NCBI GenBank assembly: GCA_007695145.1
Contig: REEI01000075.1
Coordinates: 33,864-97,863 of the forward strand
Length of the DNA: 64,000 nt
Source: Saprospirales bacterium
GTDB lineage: Bacteria > Bacteroidota > Bacteroidia > Chitinophagales > Saprospiraceae
Reading direction: 5' to 3'
The translations under genes were made by a program, and so were the position numbers. Shown here piece by piece: positions 19,152 to 29,379 of the stretch. How positions within the stretch are numbered: position 1 is the first letter of the stretch; every line of letters begins with the position of its first letter. Below the pieces are notes generated by a model. That model ran no database searches. It was not told where the DNA came from and saw nothing but the letters and a program-made list of their open reading frames with translations.

Positions 19152-19886
19152 ATGATGAGAATTATTTTATCGAGCTTATTCTTACTGATGATCCAGTACT
19201 CTTTCTCTCAAGCCAAAGTCTCTGACTTTACCTTTGGCTTTGAGGTTTCACCCACTCTGAGCTGGATGAGTACTGACAACAATCTGATCAACAACAATGG
19301 GGCCAACCTCGGAGTCAAATTGGGTACTACAGGGGAGTATATGCTCTCAGAAAACTACAGCCTTACTGCAGCCATTATTTTCTCCTTCAATCAGGGCGGT
19401 CAATTGTTTTATGAATCAGGAGGAAACCTTCTCCCGAGGACCAATCTGTCGGATTCCGATTTCAACCGGTCGCTGCCGAACAACGTAGACATCAGATACA
19501 AAATGCAATTCCTCGAGCTGCCTATAGGATTTAAGATGCGAACCAATCAAATTGGAAACTTGCGCTATTTTGCTCACTTTCCGGAATTTGGACTCATATT
19601 CAATACACAGGGAAGGGCCAATATTGAGGGGGGGTCTTCAGGCAATACCATCAATTTAGAAAACGAAAACATCTCCAAGGAGATACCCTTTTTAAGGATC
19701 AAGTGGGCAGTAACTGCCGGTATAGAGTATCACGTTGGTGGCAACACCTATCTGGTCGGTGGTTTGGGATATCAGGGTACTTTTGGAGACATGCTCAAGG
19801 GCGGAGGAACCAAAAACAATGGGAACAGGGACAACTCTGTATCCAAGATTCACGCCCTGGTATTTAAAATGGGAGTTACTTTCTAA
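19152..19886 (+). CDS. Outer membrane beta-barrel protein (PorT-like)
   Basis: A 244-residue protein with a signal peptide (MRIILSSLFLLMIQYSFSQ) and alternating amphipathic strands ending in Phe (HALVFKMGVTF), the pattern of small 8-10-strand Bacteroidota barrels. The stretch LELPIGFKMRTNQIGNLRYF is characteristic of the PorT-like group. True PorT is a T9SS component, but this paralogous group is large and the role here is unknown. It is divergent from gldB. Confidence 0.8.
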   Translation: MMRIILSSLFLLMIQYSFSQAKVSDFTFGFEVSPTLSWMSTDNNLINNNGANLGVKLGTTGEYMLSENYSLTAAIIFSFNQGGQLFYESGGNLLPRTNLSDSDFNRSLPNNVDIRYKMQFLELPIGFKMRTNQIGNLRYFAHFPEFGLIFNTQGRANIEGGSSGNTINLENENISKEIPFLRIKWAVTAGIEYHVGGNTYLVGGLGYQGTFGDMLKGGGTKNNGNRDNSVSKIHALVFKMGVTF

Positions 19887-20091
19887 TGGCTTCGAACCAA
19901 TAAAGCTTCCGATTTAGCATCCCGGGTACCGAGAAAGGATTTTAATGCTTTCCTGTATCACCTCTCACAAAAACGAATGATTAGCAAGGTAAAGGAAAGG
20001 GGCTGAAAAGGCCCAATGGAATTGAGTAAGGGATTTACATTAATTTTTAAAGGAGTTAAGCAATACTCCGTCCAAAGTACAAATCAAAGTC

Positions 20092-20937
20092 ATGGATTTC
20101 AAAAAATTGAATGAATTTATTGATCGGGCACTCAAGGAGGACGTCGGCTCAGGCGACCACACATCCAATGCTTGTATACCCCCCGATAGCAGATCAGATG
20201 CACACCTACTGGTAAAAGATATTGGAGTGCTTGCAGGAGTAGATTTGGCTGAAAAGATTTTCCACAAACTCGATCCATCTATAAAATTCACTAAACTCAT
20301 AGCCGATGGGGAGGATATCAAAACCGGGGATGTGGCGTTTAGGATGAATTGTAACAGCAGGGCTATGCTCATGGGCGAGCGACTGGTGCTAAATCTCATG
20401 CAGCGGATGAGCGGAATAGCCACCATCAGTTCGAGATTTGCCGTGGAGGTAGAAGACTTACCTGTCAGAATTTTGGACACCAGAAAAACCACACCCCTGA
20501 TGCGGTTTATTGAAAAATGGGCCGTTAAGTTGGGAGGATGCCACAACTATCGTCACGGGCTTTACGACCGGATAATGATCAAGGACAATCACATAGACGC
20601 CTGTGGCAACATACAGGATGCTATTTATGCCAGCCATGAATACATGGAAAATAACGATCTCGATCTGGCCATTACAATCGAAGTAAGAAATTTGGTTGAA
20701 CTGCACGAAGTATTGGAAACGGGAGGCGTACACCGCATTATGATGGACAACTTTGAAATTCCACTTTTAAAGGAGGCCGTGGCCACCGTTGACGGCAGAT
20801 TTGAAACAGAGGCTTCCGGTGGCATCAACCTCTACAATGTTAGGGATTATGCTCTTACCGGGGTGGATTTCATCTCTGTTGGTGCCCTTACCCACAGTGC
20901 AGGGAGCCTGGACTTAAGTCTAAAGGTGGGCGCCTAA
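20092..20937 (+). CDS. nadC: Nicotinate-nucleotide diphosphorylase (carboxylating)
   Basis: A 281-residue quinolinate phosphoribosyltransferase, which converts quinolinate and PRPP to nicotinate mononucleotide in NAD synthesis. Family motifs: EDVGSGDHTS (16-25), the ERLVLN-containing substrate segment (96-101), DTRKTTP (129-135), GGCHNYRHGLYD (148-159) and KDNH (164-167), with the C-terminal EASGGINLYNVRDYA. The length is standard. It appears monocistronic; a small inverted repeat (GGAGT/ACTCC) lies about 20-40 bp upstream. nadA and nadB are not nearby. Confidence 0.96.
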   Translation: MDFKKLNEFIDRALKEDVGSGDHTSNACIPPDSRSDAHLLVKDIGVLAGVDLAEKIFHKLDPSIKFTKLIADGEDIKTGDVAFRMNCNSRAMLMGERLVLNLMQRMSGIATISSRFAVEVEDLPVRILDTRKTTPLMRFIEKWAVKLGGCHNYRHGLYDRIMIKDNHIDACGNIQDAIYASHEYMENNDLDLAITIEVRNLVELHEVLETGGVHRIMMDNFEIPLLKEAVATVDGRFETEASGGINLYNVRDYALTGVDFISVGALTHSAGSLDLSLKVGA

Positions 20938-21050
20938 GGTAGTAACCCCTTTTTCACTCCTTGCCCATCTGGTAAAGCTCTAGAAACTCAGGTGTCCCGG
21001 ACTTGTACTTTAAAATCGTCATAGGCTTATGAATTTTTTCTAAATCAGTT

Positions 21051-21161
21051 TTACGGGTAATTGGCCAATAGGTACAACAGGAATACCATGATAAACAGCA
21101 TTGCAATCCAAAATCTTTTATCTCTTGTAAGGTCGGTTTCTTTTTCGATCATTTTCCTCAT
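21051..21161 (-). CDS. Possible small single-helix membrane protein
   Basis: A 36-residue frame with a charged N-terminus (MRKMIEKETDLTRDKRF) and one strong hydrophobic helix (about 18-33), like many small membrane proteins. A weak GGGA lies about 8 bp before this start. The same frame is open upstream to 21284, but that part has poor composition. Nothing confirms expression; the call rests on the membrane-protein-like sequence only. Confidence 0.3.
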   Translation of the reverse strand: MRKMIEKETDLTRDKRFWIAMLFIMVFLLYLLANYP

Positions 21162-21284
21162 TTTACATCCCAACCGGGCATTATCAATTATTTCTGCCCA
21201 AATGGAGACAAAAAAGATGCCATAGCAAAAAAGCCTAATATATCTGAACTGATATAGAAAAATACTCAATGTAAAAGAGTGCAA

Positions 21285-21788
21285 ATAACAGCTATTTACA
21301 CTTTTGAATTGTTTATTATTTTGAGGGGTGAAAAAAATATTTTAGACTTAGGCTATGGAATAACAATGGTCAAACAGTCATAGTGGCCTTCGATCGAAAA
21401 AACCTAATAATGCTAGTGAATTTAAACAAGACTAGGCTATACTGAACAGTTTGTGATTTGCGAAAATAAACGACCTTAAAAGGATACTGTTCCAAAACCT
21501 TCAATAAGGCAAAAGGATATAAATCGGAGAGATAAAAGTATTATACTGCTAAACACCTATTTTACAATTAAAAGTCCTAATAAAATTCTTAGAAAAAAAT
21601 TTGTGTTAAATTTTTTATTTTTTTGCCACTATATCAAAATTTTCATCTATCATTGCAGAGTAAATCTAATTTTTTAACCCTAATTCTGTTGTTATGTATA
21701 CAATATTTAGTTCTATTACCCCCCCCCCGGCCTAATTTTATTCTGTTTAGGTCAATGTAAAAAGGCTTTTTCAAAATTAACTTTAGTT
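21285..21788. other. AT-rich leader region of the metzincin gene
   Basis: About 500 bp with very high A+T and no other gene. It carries a candidate promoter (TTTG at 21622-21625, then TATCATTG at 21648-21655 with 22 bp between, one mismatch to TAnnTTTG), an upstream ATG at 21694 and the ten-C tract at 21719-21728. Confidence 0.5.
21719..21728 (+). repeat. Poly-C tract of ten, possible phase switch
   Basis: Ten consecutive C between an upstream ATG (21694) and the first in-frame ATG of the secreted protease (21789). As written, the upstream frame stops at 21733. With 11 or 8 C it would read through into the protease frame, adding the segment QCKKAFSK directly before the hydrophobic core and thus a basic n-region. 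Slippage at such tracts is a known on/off mechanism; here it is a prediction, and an assembly error in the homopolymer is an alternative. Confidence 0.5.
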
Positions 21789-24700
21789 ATGCTTATGTTA
21801 GCCTTATGCTCTACCGGTGCTTTCTCTCATACTGAATGGCACTACCCTATTGAAGATGAAGAAGATGTAAGTTGGATACAACACTTCATGGAAGACCCGG
21901 AACCTGATCCATGCTATGAATCCTATGACGTTTGCGAGCTGAGGTACCCATTCACACAAAATTGGTCTAATGTCAACCCTATTACCGTCCGGCTGAATTT
22001 TCACTTCATCAGGACCGGAGACTATGGCTTAAACTTTGGTGAGGAAGATGGCAACTGTCCTTCCTGTCCCAACAATGAGAACATGTCCATTTACAATGTT
22101 GCGGAGGAAATTGTACAATGGCTAAATTCTATGAGTGAGAATTTAGACGACTACCTTGTGTACTACGATGGAAATGGCAATAGCCTTAATCCACCCCAGC
22201 CTAAATTGGATGCCAATGGTAGTCCTGTTCCAAATATGGGAGACGCCAAACTTAGGTTTGAATTGTACAAAGAACAAGAAACAGGAGCAGTTTTTCTACA
22301 TTATGATGAAAATTATAAGATTTTTTCACACATGAGTGGGCCGCATGGAGCCTGCATTGACTTAAACGAGCAAGATCCGGCCCCTATTGGAAAATGGGAA
22401 AATTCATACAGTTTGCACGAAGATGAAGTTATTGACATCTTTTTGTTTGAGGAATATTTTGAAAATGAAGAAATTAAATATGGGGGGAACAATATTACTT
22501 GTAGAGCTGCAAGGGGCTGGATTTATAATACCATGGAACAGGGAACGGTTCCCATAGCAAATTTATGGCATCACTATAAGGACAACCTAAGCTCAGATCC
22601 CATTAGGGATTATTCATACTTAATATTTCATGAAATAGGTCACCTGCTTGGGTTAGTGCATACATTTCCCAATAATCCACAATGCTGCGATGCGAATGAG
22701 GCAGGTTTATTAAATTCTGGTGGTGATTCGTGGAATGTCTCAAACAACATAATGGGCTACAATTTTAGAGGAAGATCCATCAGCCCTTGTCAAATAGACA
22801 GAATGTTTAACACCGCATACAATGGAACCAGAAAGTGGGTCGAAATTGACCCTATGCAAAATACTGTCCCACCAATTCATCCTGTCGCACCTCCAACGAT
22901 AATTAATGACCCGGTGGTCAATTGGACAGGTGGGGGATATTTGGATAAAGAGGTCATTGTAAAGTCAGGTAGCAGATTGAATATAACCAATGGCACCTGG
23001 GAAATAACCAACAATGTAAGCTTTTCAGTTGAAAGAGGAGCGATGCTTTACATTGGAAGTGGTGCTGTTCTGAAAAATCACTGTCCTAGTGCATACTGGG
23101 CAGGAATTCGTGTGGCCGGTAATCAGGACCGAGATCACCCCGATCATTGGTCTGACCCATTTAACCCTGATGGCAATGACCCTGGAAGAGTTATTGTAGA
23201 AGGCGGAACAATCGAAAGAGCAAACGTGGGGATTGTAAATTTCTACTTCAATGTTCCCATGTGGCCTTTAAACTTTACCGCCGGAATGGGAGGGTATATA
23301 TATACCGACCAGGCTACATTTAAACGCTGTAATGTGGGTGTAGGATTACTGCCAATGAAGGGAAAAATAAATAAAAGCAAATTGTTAAATACCGTGTTTG
23401 TTGATGATTTTCCGATTTTTTCCCTAAGTTCAATTGGAATCTATATGGTTGACAATGTAGGCATTGAAATCCAGGGAGGCAAATTTGACAGAATGAAGAA
23501 AGCAGGAATTCTTGCCCTCAATTCAGGGTTTAAGGTGCACAATGGGGTACAATTCCTCAATATAGAAGGAACTGCAATCTCAGCCATTCAAACCGTTCCT
23601 TTCGTTCCCTCTTCCATGCCTATAGAAATTGGCGGAAACCCGGGGATACATCCCCCTAATTTATTCCAGGGCAATCTTTTGGATATCAGGATTGAGGGCT
23701 ATGCGAGCTTGTCAAATTCAGTCCAGGTGAAAAACAATCACTTTAAAGGCAGCTGGAACCCCTCCACTCCCGGAATCAACCAGTGTAAAGCTATTGAAGT
23801 TATTCATTCCAGGGTTGATATCAAAAGCAACTTCTTTGAAAATAAATACCAGGGCTTGAGTTTTAAAGATACCCGATTTGTAGAAAATCAAATCAAAGAA
23901 AACTATTTTCTGGATTTTCATACCGGCATATGGTTTGAACCTGGAAATAACAGAAGAACTTCATTCATCTGCAACCTTTTCCTCGGCAACAACTCAAGCG
24001 GTGTATTTGTGGACAATTCTCATATCAGGCATCAGGGAACAGGTGCGAACTCCAACACCAATGAATGGGAGCGATGGGACAATTATGAACCGGCTGTTAA
24101 TGTACTGGATATTCGTACCAGAGTGGGGCCCGTACTTGAGCTTAGTCGGTGGTTCAATGCTGATTTTACTTACTTCGTCCAAAAGGACATCCCGCTTATT
24201 CACCCTGAAAGACCGCTCTGCAATCTGAGTCATGTCATAAGTGGATGTAGCCAGATTGCCAATTATGAAACTGACGACTCATGGCTTAATGAATGTGAAG
24301 GACCTCACTTCCTTTTCCCTGACACTTTTAGCATTCCTGAGATACGCCAAATGATGTTGAGTATTAAGCAGCACGACAGCTTGTATCAATACAATCCCGA
24401 TTATCTGGAATTATCGGTTGGCAAATTTGCTGCTGTCGGAAAAATAGTAGATTCTCTTATATTGGATGAGCAATACACTACAGCGGATCAGGTATTGGCA
24501 CTAGAATCTGAATTAGAGTATTGGTATCAAAGATACGGACTGCGGGTGCATCAGGCAGATTATGTGGCAGCAGCAACATTCCTAAATACCATGCCGGAAT
24601 CAGGTGAAGAGGAGACGGATTTCGTTTATGTACAGTCTGTTCAGCTTCAAGCCTTGCAAGACAGTCTATTCACCCTTGATTCTGTCCAAATCCAAAATCT

Positions 24701-25115
24701 TGAGTACATTGCCAAAAAAAGAACTCCTTCCTCTGTAGCTGCCAGGGGACTACTCGCCCACTTCCAGTTTAGGGTATGGAGTCCCGAATTTGCAGTTGTG
24801 GAAGACAGCCTTTACAATGAGCGGCGCATTCCTGCTGAAAGCCAGGAGTTAGAAGATACTAATATTGAAACTGAGGTTTATCCCAATCCATCAGACGGGA
24901 TTTATCATATAGTTCCCGGTAGCCACTACGAAAAAGAAGGTATGTTGATGGTTAGGGTGTACAACATACTTGGACAACAGATGACTTTCATCCCCCTCGC
25001 CCCGGGTACTCAGACCATACAGTTGAACCTCAGTCATTTGGAGCCCGGTCATTATTTATTGATCATTGCTCAAAACGGCGAAACCAGAGACAGTAAAGCC
25101 ATCATAAAACATTGA
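21789..25115 (+). CDS. Secreted T9SS metzincin with beta-helix region
   Basis: A 1108-residue exported protein. The visible start gives a short signal (MLMLALCSTGAFS) without the usual basic residues; see the poly-C tract upstream. A zinc protease domain follows with HEIGHLLGLVH (281-291, metzincin HExxHxxGxxH) and a Met-turn (NNIMGYNFRG), most like the pappalysin/M43 group. Residues of about 380-800 form a right-handed beta-helix-like repeat region (IEGYASLSNSVQVKNNHFKG, SRVDIKSNFFENKYQGLSF). The last 80 residues are a type A T9SS sorting domain (VYPNPSDGIYHIV, VYNILGQQM, LEPGHYLLII). The protein should be cleaved and surface-attached or released. The next gene starts 3 bp after its stop. 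Confidence 0.85.
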   Translation: MLMLALCSTGAFSHTEWHYPIEDEEDVSWIQHFMEDPEPDPCYESYDVCELRYPFTQNWSNVNPITVRLNFHFIRTGDYGLNFGEEDGNCPSCPNNENMSIYNVAEEIVQWLNSMSENLDDYLVYYDGNGNSLNPPQPKLDANGSPVPNMGDAKLRFELYKEQETGAVFLHYDENYKIFSHMSGPHGACIDLNEQDPAPIGKWENSYSLHEDEVIDIFLFEEYFENEEIKYGGNNITCRAARGWIYNTMEQGTVPIANLWHHYKDNLSSDPIRDYSYLIFHEIGHLLGLVHTFPNNPQCCDANEAGLLNSGGDSWNVSNNIMGYNFRGRSISPCQIDRMFNTAYNGTRKWVEIDPMQNTVPPIHPVAPPTIINDPVVNWTGGGYLDKEVIVKSGSRLNITNGTWEITNNVSFSVERGAMLYIGSGAVLKNHCPSAYWAGIRVAGNQDRDHPDHWSDPFNPDGNDPGRVIVEGGTIERANVGIVNFYFNVPMWPLNFTAGMGGYIYTDQATFKRCNVGVGLLPMKGKINKSKLLNTVFVDDFPIFSLSSIGIYMVDNVGIEIQGGKFDRMKKAGILALNSGFKVHNGVQFLNIEGTAISAIQTVPFVPSSMPIEIGGNPGIHPPNLFQGNLLDIRIEGYASLSNSVQVKNNHFKGSWNPSTPGINQCKAIEVIHSRVDIKSNFFENKYQGLSFKDTRFVENQIKENYFLDFHTGIWFEPGNNRRTSFICNLFLGNNSSGVFVDNSHIRHQGTGANSNTNEWERWDNYEPAVNVLDIRTRVGPVLELSRWFNADFTYFVQKDIPLIHPERPLCNLSHVISGCSQIANYETDDSWLNECEGPHFLFPDTFSIPEIRQMMLSIKQHDSLYQYNPDYLELSVGKFAAVGKIVDSLILDEQYTTADQVLALESELEYWYQRYGLRVHQADYVAAATFLNTMPESGEEETDFVYVQSVQLQALQDSLFTLDSVQIQNLEYIAKKRTPSSVAARGLLAHFQFRVWSPEFAVVEDSLYNERRIPAESQELEDTNIETEVYPNPSDGIYHIVPGSHYEKEGMLMVRVYNILGQQMTFIPLAPGTQTIQLNLSHLEPGHYLLIIAQNGETRDSKAIIKH

Positions 25116-25118
25116 TTT

Positions 25119-26741
25119 ATGAAAAACTTGGTATTAATTTTATCGATGCTTTGCTCCGCAACTATGCTTTCTGCACAGTACCCCTTCTCAAAAATTCACT
25201 ACTATGATGATTTAAATTCTCATTTCTTTAAAATTGAGCCTTTAGAGGATGGCCGGTTTTTAATATTAGGGGGCCAGAATAAGCCTTCTGAATTTTTAAA
25301 GGTCGGCTGGTTCTTAGTGGATGGGGATGGAAATATGATCGATACTTTTTTATTTAAAGAATCCTGGACCAGTATGCTTACTTTAAATAATCAATTGGTT
25401 CGTGGGGATACCGTGCTTCAAATTTTTAGGCCAATAGGTCATCAGAAGGAGATCAGGGTCTATGGGTCTTCAATTAGTCAGCGCGACAGTATATTTACCT
25501 GGGTGCACGACTGGAGTTACATTGATAAGCTGCGGGAGGTGAGGCCCAGAACCATGACCATCAACAGCAGGGGTAATATTGTTGTTATTTCCAACGTGCT
25601 CTGGGAAACCCCTGGTGGGCCATCGGTTTATCTTACGGAAATGGACCTTTCCGGTGAGATTCTTTTAAAGAAAAAGGTAAAAACCTTCGCTCCCGACGAA
25701 TGGCACAGGAATTACAGCCGATTTACTATTTCCTCAAAGATCGTTGAAATCAACAATCATTATTATGTTGCTTGCGGGGTTGATGTAGATTGGGACAACT
25801 CCTTTGTATTAAAGATGACAAAGGAAGGTGAAATTGTTTGGCAATCTGATTTATCTTTAAACGCTAGCAGTATTTTTGAATTTGATATAGCTCCTACCGG
25901 TGACAGTTCGGGCATAGCCTGGACGACCAATCGCCAGCTTGACCTTGCTGATGTGGATAACGATTTCGAAAAATACTGGTCTCTGAGTGCCTTCCCGGCA
26001 TCCATTACTTTTCTGGATACCGCAGACGGAAGCATACGACGGGAGCATGTGGAGTATCGAGACATTGATAATTTTTTCTATGCCAATAGGATGATTCGCT
26101 CTCGCTTCAATGACGATTTCATAATGTGCGGTGCATGGGAGCAAATTGATCCTGATAATGACCTCATTGTCTGGGAGGGCGGAATGGTGGCCAGGGTGTG
26201 CGAAGAAGAGGGATTCAAGTGGATAAAATTCATTCCGGAACTTTGGGATTATCAAACCATATCGGTTTACTTTTGGAATCTGACTGAGGCTGATAATGAA
26301 GATATCGTCTTAGTCGGCACAAGCAGGAGATTACAACCTCCCACACGCAGGCCCGGCTGGATTATGCGCATCGGACCTGACGGATGCGTTCCGGGCCACA
26401 CCTTTTGCAGCGGAGACAGCCTGCTCATAGCCCATCCGGGCGTGATGGTCCATGTGGATGAGATGTCCATAGAATCACACCCTCCAATGGTGAGCCCCAA
26501 TCCCGTTCGTCAGGGGGAACCCATCCGAATCAATTTTGGAGACCAGGAGTCTACAATGGCGGGTGTGATGATACGTTGGTACAGCATAGACGGCAACTTG
26601 CTTCCAATGACGGAGGCGTTCACCGTATATCCGGATGGAGTGGTCTCCTCTTTGCCTCGCAATATCAGTCCGGGCATGTATATCCTCGAATTGATGAAGG
26701 AGGGGAGGAAGTATCGTATGAAGGTAATGGTATTGGAATAA
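25119..26741 (+). CDS. T9SS-sorted secreted protein of unknown function
   Basis: A 540-residue protein with a clear signal peptide (MKNLVLILSMLCSATMLSAQ). The body has repeated WxxxxDxxGxxx-type strands (GWFLVDGDGNMIDTF, YLTEMDLSGEILLKKKV, VLKMTKEGEIVWQSDL) like a beta-propeller. A type A T9SS sorting domain closes it (VSPNPVRQGEPIRINF, WYSIDGNLL, ISPGMYILEL). It starts 3 bp after the metzincin stop, so the two are co-transcribed and likely act together outside the cell. No catalytic motif was recognised. Confidence 0.82.
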   Translation: MKNLVLILSMLCSATMLSAQYPFSKIHYYDDLNSHFFKIEPLEDGRFLILGGQNKPSEFLKVGWFLVDGDGNMIDTFLFKESWTSMLTLNNQLVRGDTVLQIFRPIGHQKEIRVYGSSISQRDSIFTWVHDWSYIDKLREVRPRTMTINSRGNIVVISNVLWETPGGPSVYLTEMDLSGEILLKKKVKTFAPDEWHRNYSRFTISSKIVEINNHYYVACGVDVDWDNSFVLKMTKEGEIVWQSDLSLNASSIFEFDIAPTGDSSGIAWTTNRQLDLADVDNDFEKYWSLSAFPASITFLDTADGSIRREHVEYRDIDNFFYANRMIRSRFNDDFIMCGAWEQIDPDNDLIVWEGGMVARVCEEEGFKWIKFIPELWDYQTISVYFWNLTEADNEDIVLVGTSRRLQPPTRRPGWIMRIGPDGCVPGHTFCSGDSLLIAHPGVMVHVDEMSIESHPPMVSPNPVRQGEPIRINFGDQESTMAGVMIRWYSIDGNLLPMTEAFTVYPDGVVSSLPRNISPGMYILELMKEGRKYRMKVMVLE

Positions 26742-26810
26742 TTTCAGTGATCCATGTTAATTCAGAAATCTAATATACTGAATACTGGTTTTTATTTTTG
26801 ATAATATTTC

Positions 26811-26849
26811 GTTTTGTCTCGCCTCCTCCAATTTGGGGCGAGACAAAAC
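26811..26849. terminator. Bidirectional terminator between converging genes
   Basis: A perfect 13-bp stem (GTTTTGTCTCGCC 26811-26823 with GGCGAGACAAAAC 26837-26849) and a 13-nt loop, between the T9SS pair on the plus strand and the barrel gene on the minus strand. The A/T ends of the stem allow function in both directions. Confidence 0.8.
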
Positions 26850-26870
26850 CTTTCTCCTAATAAAAACACC

Positions 26871-29177
26871 TCAAAACGGATAACCGATCGCTATATTCCA
26901 AATCAGGTTTTCCTTTCGCCAGCTTTTCTTAAGGGGTCTCCAATCGGTATTCCAGCGGCTGCCGTCTTCTATCCAGGGTTTTCTAAGGGGCGATGCCAGG
27001 TCCAATCTCACTACAAAGAAGTCGAGGTCCATGCGGACACCCATACCTGCGCCAACTGCCAGTTGTTCGGCCCAGTCTGAGGAAAACTGACCACCAGGTA
27101 TGGCTTCATTTTCATTGTACAGCCAGATATTGCCTGCGTCGGCAAATAACGCACCTTTAAAAAATCCAAAAATCGGAAACCGGTACTCAATATTGGCCTC
27201 AATTCTAATGTCTCCGGCCTGATCAAAAAATGAAGCTCCATCTATGGCTTCCGGTCTGTAAATGCCCGGCCCTAGAGACCGAATGCGAAAGGCCCTTACG
27301 CTGTTGGGTCCACCGGAGAAGTACTGCTTAATATACGGCAGTGAAAGGGAATTGCCCAGGGGGATGCCAATCCCTGCAAAAACTCTGGCAACCAATCTGC
27401 CCTCAGATCCCACACGTATATAATGCCTTAGATCTATATCTGTGCGAAGGTATCTGGCGTACTCTCGTCTAAACAAGCGGTTCTTCTTTTCATCATTGAA
27501 AACACCGTCAACCAAAGAGGCCAGATTGCCGGCTATATCCAGTCTAAACTGAAAGAGAATGTGTCTGCTTCGATCTTGCTGCAACAGTTGATTGAAGGAA
27601 AATAAGTATTCGGCCCCGGGGATAAATTGCTGTTCAAAACTCCTTTGTAGAAAGGGGTTTCCGTCCAGAATTTTTTGAAATTCCTCGGATGTCTTCGGCA
27701 AAGTGGTAAAATTCAAGGCTATGGGATTGATCTGATGAAAGGCGTATCTATTGCCGTGCCAGGTGTAACCATAGGTAAAATTCAGTGATCTAAGCTGATA
27801 GCGCCTCACCCGGTTCAACAGAGAGTACGACATTTTTATTTTAGTGCGCGGCACCCCATATTGGGTGTTGTCCTTCCATCTAATGGGTGCTATGATCCTG
27901 GGAAAAACAAGTTCTCCAAAGACCCCGGCTTCAAAGGCACTCAATCCACTTTGGCGCCCACCTGCCACTTGTGTTTCATAGCCAAATCGAAGCCCCAGAT
28001 TGAGTTGTTCTCCCCCGCCAAAGAGATTCCTATTTCGGTATTCACCGGTAAACAGCGGCCCCATAAAATTATTGGACTTTGATACGACCTGAAGCTCAGC
28101 TCTGAGATTCATGCGATTTGAAGGGCTGAGCCTTATATTAGTAGAAAGCCAGCCATACTTCTCACCATCGACCTCAGTAGTATCTACCAATCGGTGACGG
28201 ACATTCACGAAGCCAAAGGCCCCTATCGAAAAAAGTCGCTGCCGGGTGCGGTCGCTCGCTGTCTTTCGATACAAATCTCCGGGGCTAAAAAGTAGGTAAT
28301 TTTCGAAGCGGTCAGGTCTAAAGTCAAGGTCGCGACAAATGACCGTATAATTTTCCAACTCTACCCTATTGACTTCAGGTTCAGGCTCAGTACCCGGCCT
28401 CAAGGTCTGATCGGGGAATATGGTGATATCCCTTATTCGGTAAGGAATCAAAGCCTCTTCAGGGATGCCTTCCTTTATTTGCAAAAAGACATCCAGGCCC
28501 GATACCCCATCTGTAGTATCTATGCTAAAATGTAGGTAATCTGCTGTAAAAAAATAAAAGCCCTCTTCCAGCAAAAAATTGAGGATGCGCTGTCGCTCTC
28601 TGCGAAATTGTGCAAGATCATATCTCATCCCCACTTCAATCAAGCTCTCCTCCAAAGAAGCAGCTATTAGGCGATCAATTTTCCTGCCTCCCCCTTCATA
28701 TTGAAAGGTCCCGATTACAAAGGGCTTCGCAGCCTCAATAAAATAGATTAAAGATGCTTTTCTAGTGGATGACGTATCCCATTCATGTCGAACTGATGCA
28801 TTGAAAAAACCATTGTTTTCCAATCGGTTGAGGATGATGACCTTATTGCGCTCAATGTTGACAGCGCTTTTTAGTACCGGCTCTTCCCCAAACCTGCGAT
28901 CCAAAAAGCGATTGAGAAAATTACTCTTTTCGCTATTTGCCCTGAGGTGCCATCTCAAAGCCGGCCTACCACCCAGCACTACATTGTTCGGATCGGGTCT
29001 CACCACTCCAGACAGTTCACTGATGAGCTTGCGCTCAGTACTGCGATTCACCTCAGCCTCCAAATCAAATTCCGCCCCAGTGTAAAGGCGTTCTCCTTCA
29101 GGCAAATACCTGTTTATGCCACAGGAACTCAATGCGAGCAGTAACGCAAGGAAGAGTAAATATTTTACCGTGTGCAT
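26871..29177 (-). CDS. BamA/TamA-family outer membrane lipoprotein (TamL-like)
   Basis: A 768-residue Omp85-family protein. It starts with a lipoprotein signal (lipobox SSC, Cys19) followed by GINRYLPEGERLYTG, the N-terminus typical of the lipid-anchored TamA homologues of Bacteroidota. POTRA-like domains occupy about 30-350 and a 16-strand barrel the rest, with the Omp85 lid signature near RAFRIRSLGPG and a terminal NIAIGYPF strand. It would help insert or export outer membrane proteins. A tamB partner is not adjacent. Convergent with the T9SS pair. Confidence 0.85.
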   Translation of the reverse strand: MHTVKYLLFLALLLALSSCGINRYLPEGERLYTGAEFDLEAEVNRSTERKLISELSGVVRPDPNNVVLGGRPALRWHLRANSEKSNFLNRFLDRRFGEEPVLKSAVNIERNKVIILNRLENNGFFNASVRHEWDTSSTRKASLIYFIEAAKPFVIGTFQYEGGGRKIDRLIAASLEESLIEVGMRYDLAQFRRERQRILNFLLEEGFYFFTADYLHFSIDTTDGVSGLDVFLQIKEGIPEEALIPYRIRDITIFPDQTLRPGTEPEPEVNRVELENYTVICRDLDFRPDRFENYLLFSPGDLYRKTASDRTRQRLFSIGAFGFVNVRHRLVDTTEVDGEKYGWLSTNIRLSPSNRMNLRAELQVVSKSNNFMGPLFTGEYRNRNLFGGGEQLNLGLRFGYETQVAGGRQSGLSAFEAGVFGELVFPRIIAPIRWKDNTQYGVPRTKIKMSYSLLNRVRRYQLRSLNFTYGYTWHGNRYAFHQINPIALNFTTLPKTSEEFQKILDGNPFLQRSFEQQFIPGAEYLFSFNQLLQQDRSRHILFQFRLDIAGNLASLVDGVFNDEKKNRLFRREYARYLRTDIDLRHYIRVGSEGRLVARVFAGIGIPLGNSLSLPYIKQYFSGGPNSVRAFRIRSLGPGIYRPEAIDGASFFDQAGDIRIEANIEYRFPIFGFFKGALFADAGNIWLYNENEAIPGGQFSSDWAEQLAVGAGMGVRMDLDFFVVRLDLASPLRKPWIEDGSRWNTDWRPLKKSWRKENLIWNIAIGYPF

Positions 29178-29379
29178 CGTCCTTCAGGATTTCATCAATA
29201 TTTCAGGAATCACTTCTTCCATTCAAAAAGTCTAACTTGCTCAAATCTATTCAATATCCTCAAATCTGGTAAATTTTACTCCTTAGCTATTCGAGCCAAC
29301 CCGATTTAGAGGCTGTCAAACTTTCATCTCAACTTACCACTTCATCACCAAGCCTGCACTTCCCACCTTTTTCTACAAA

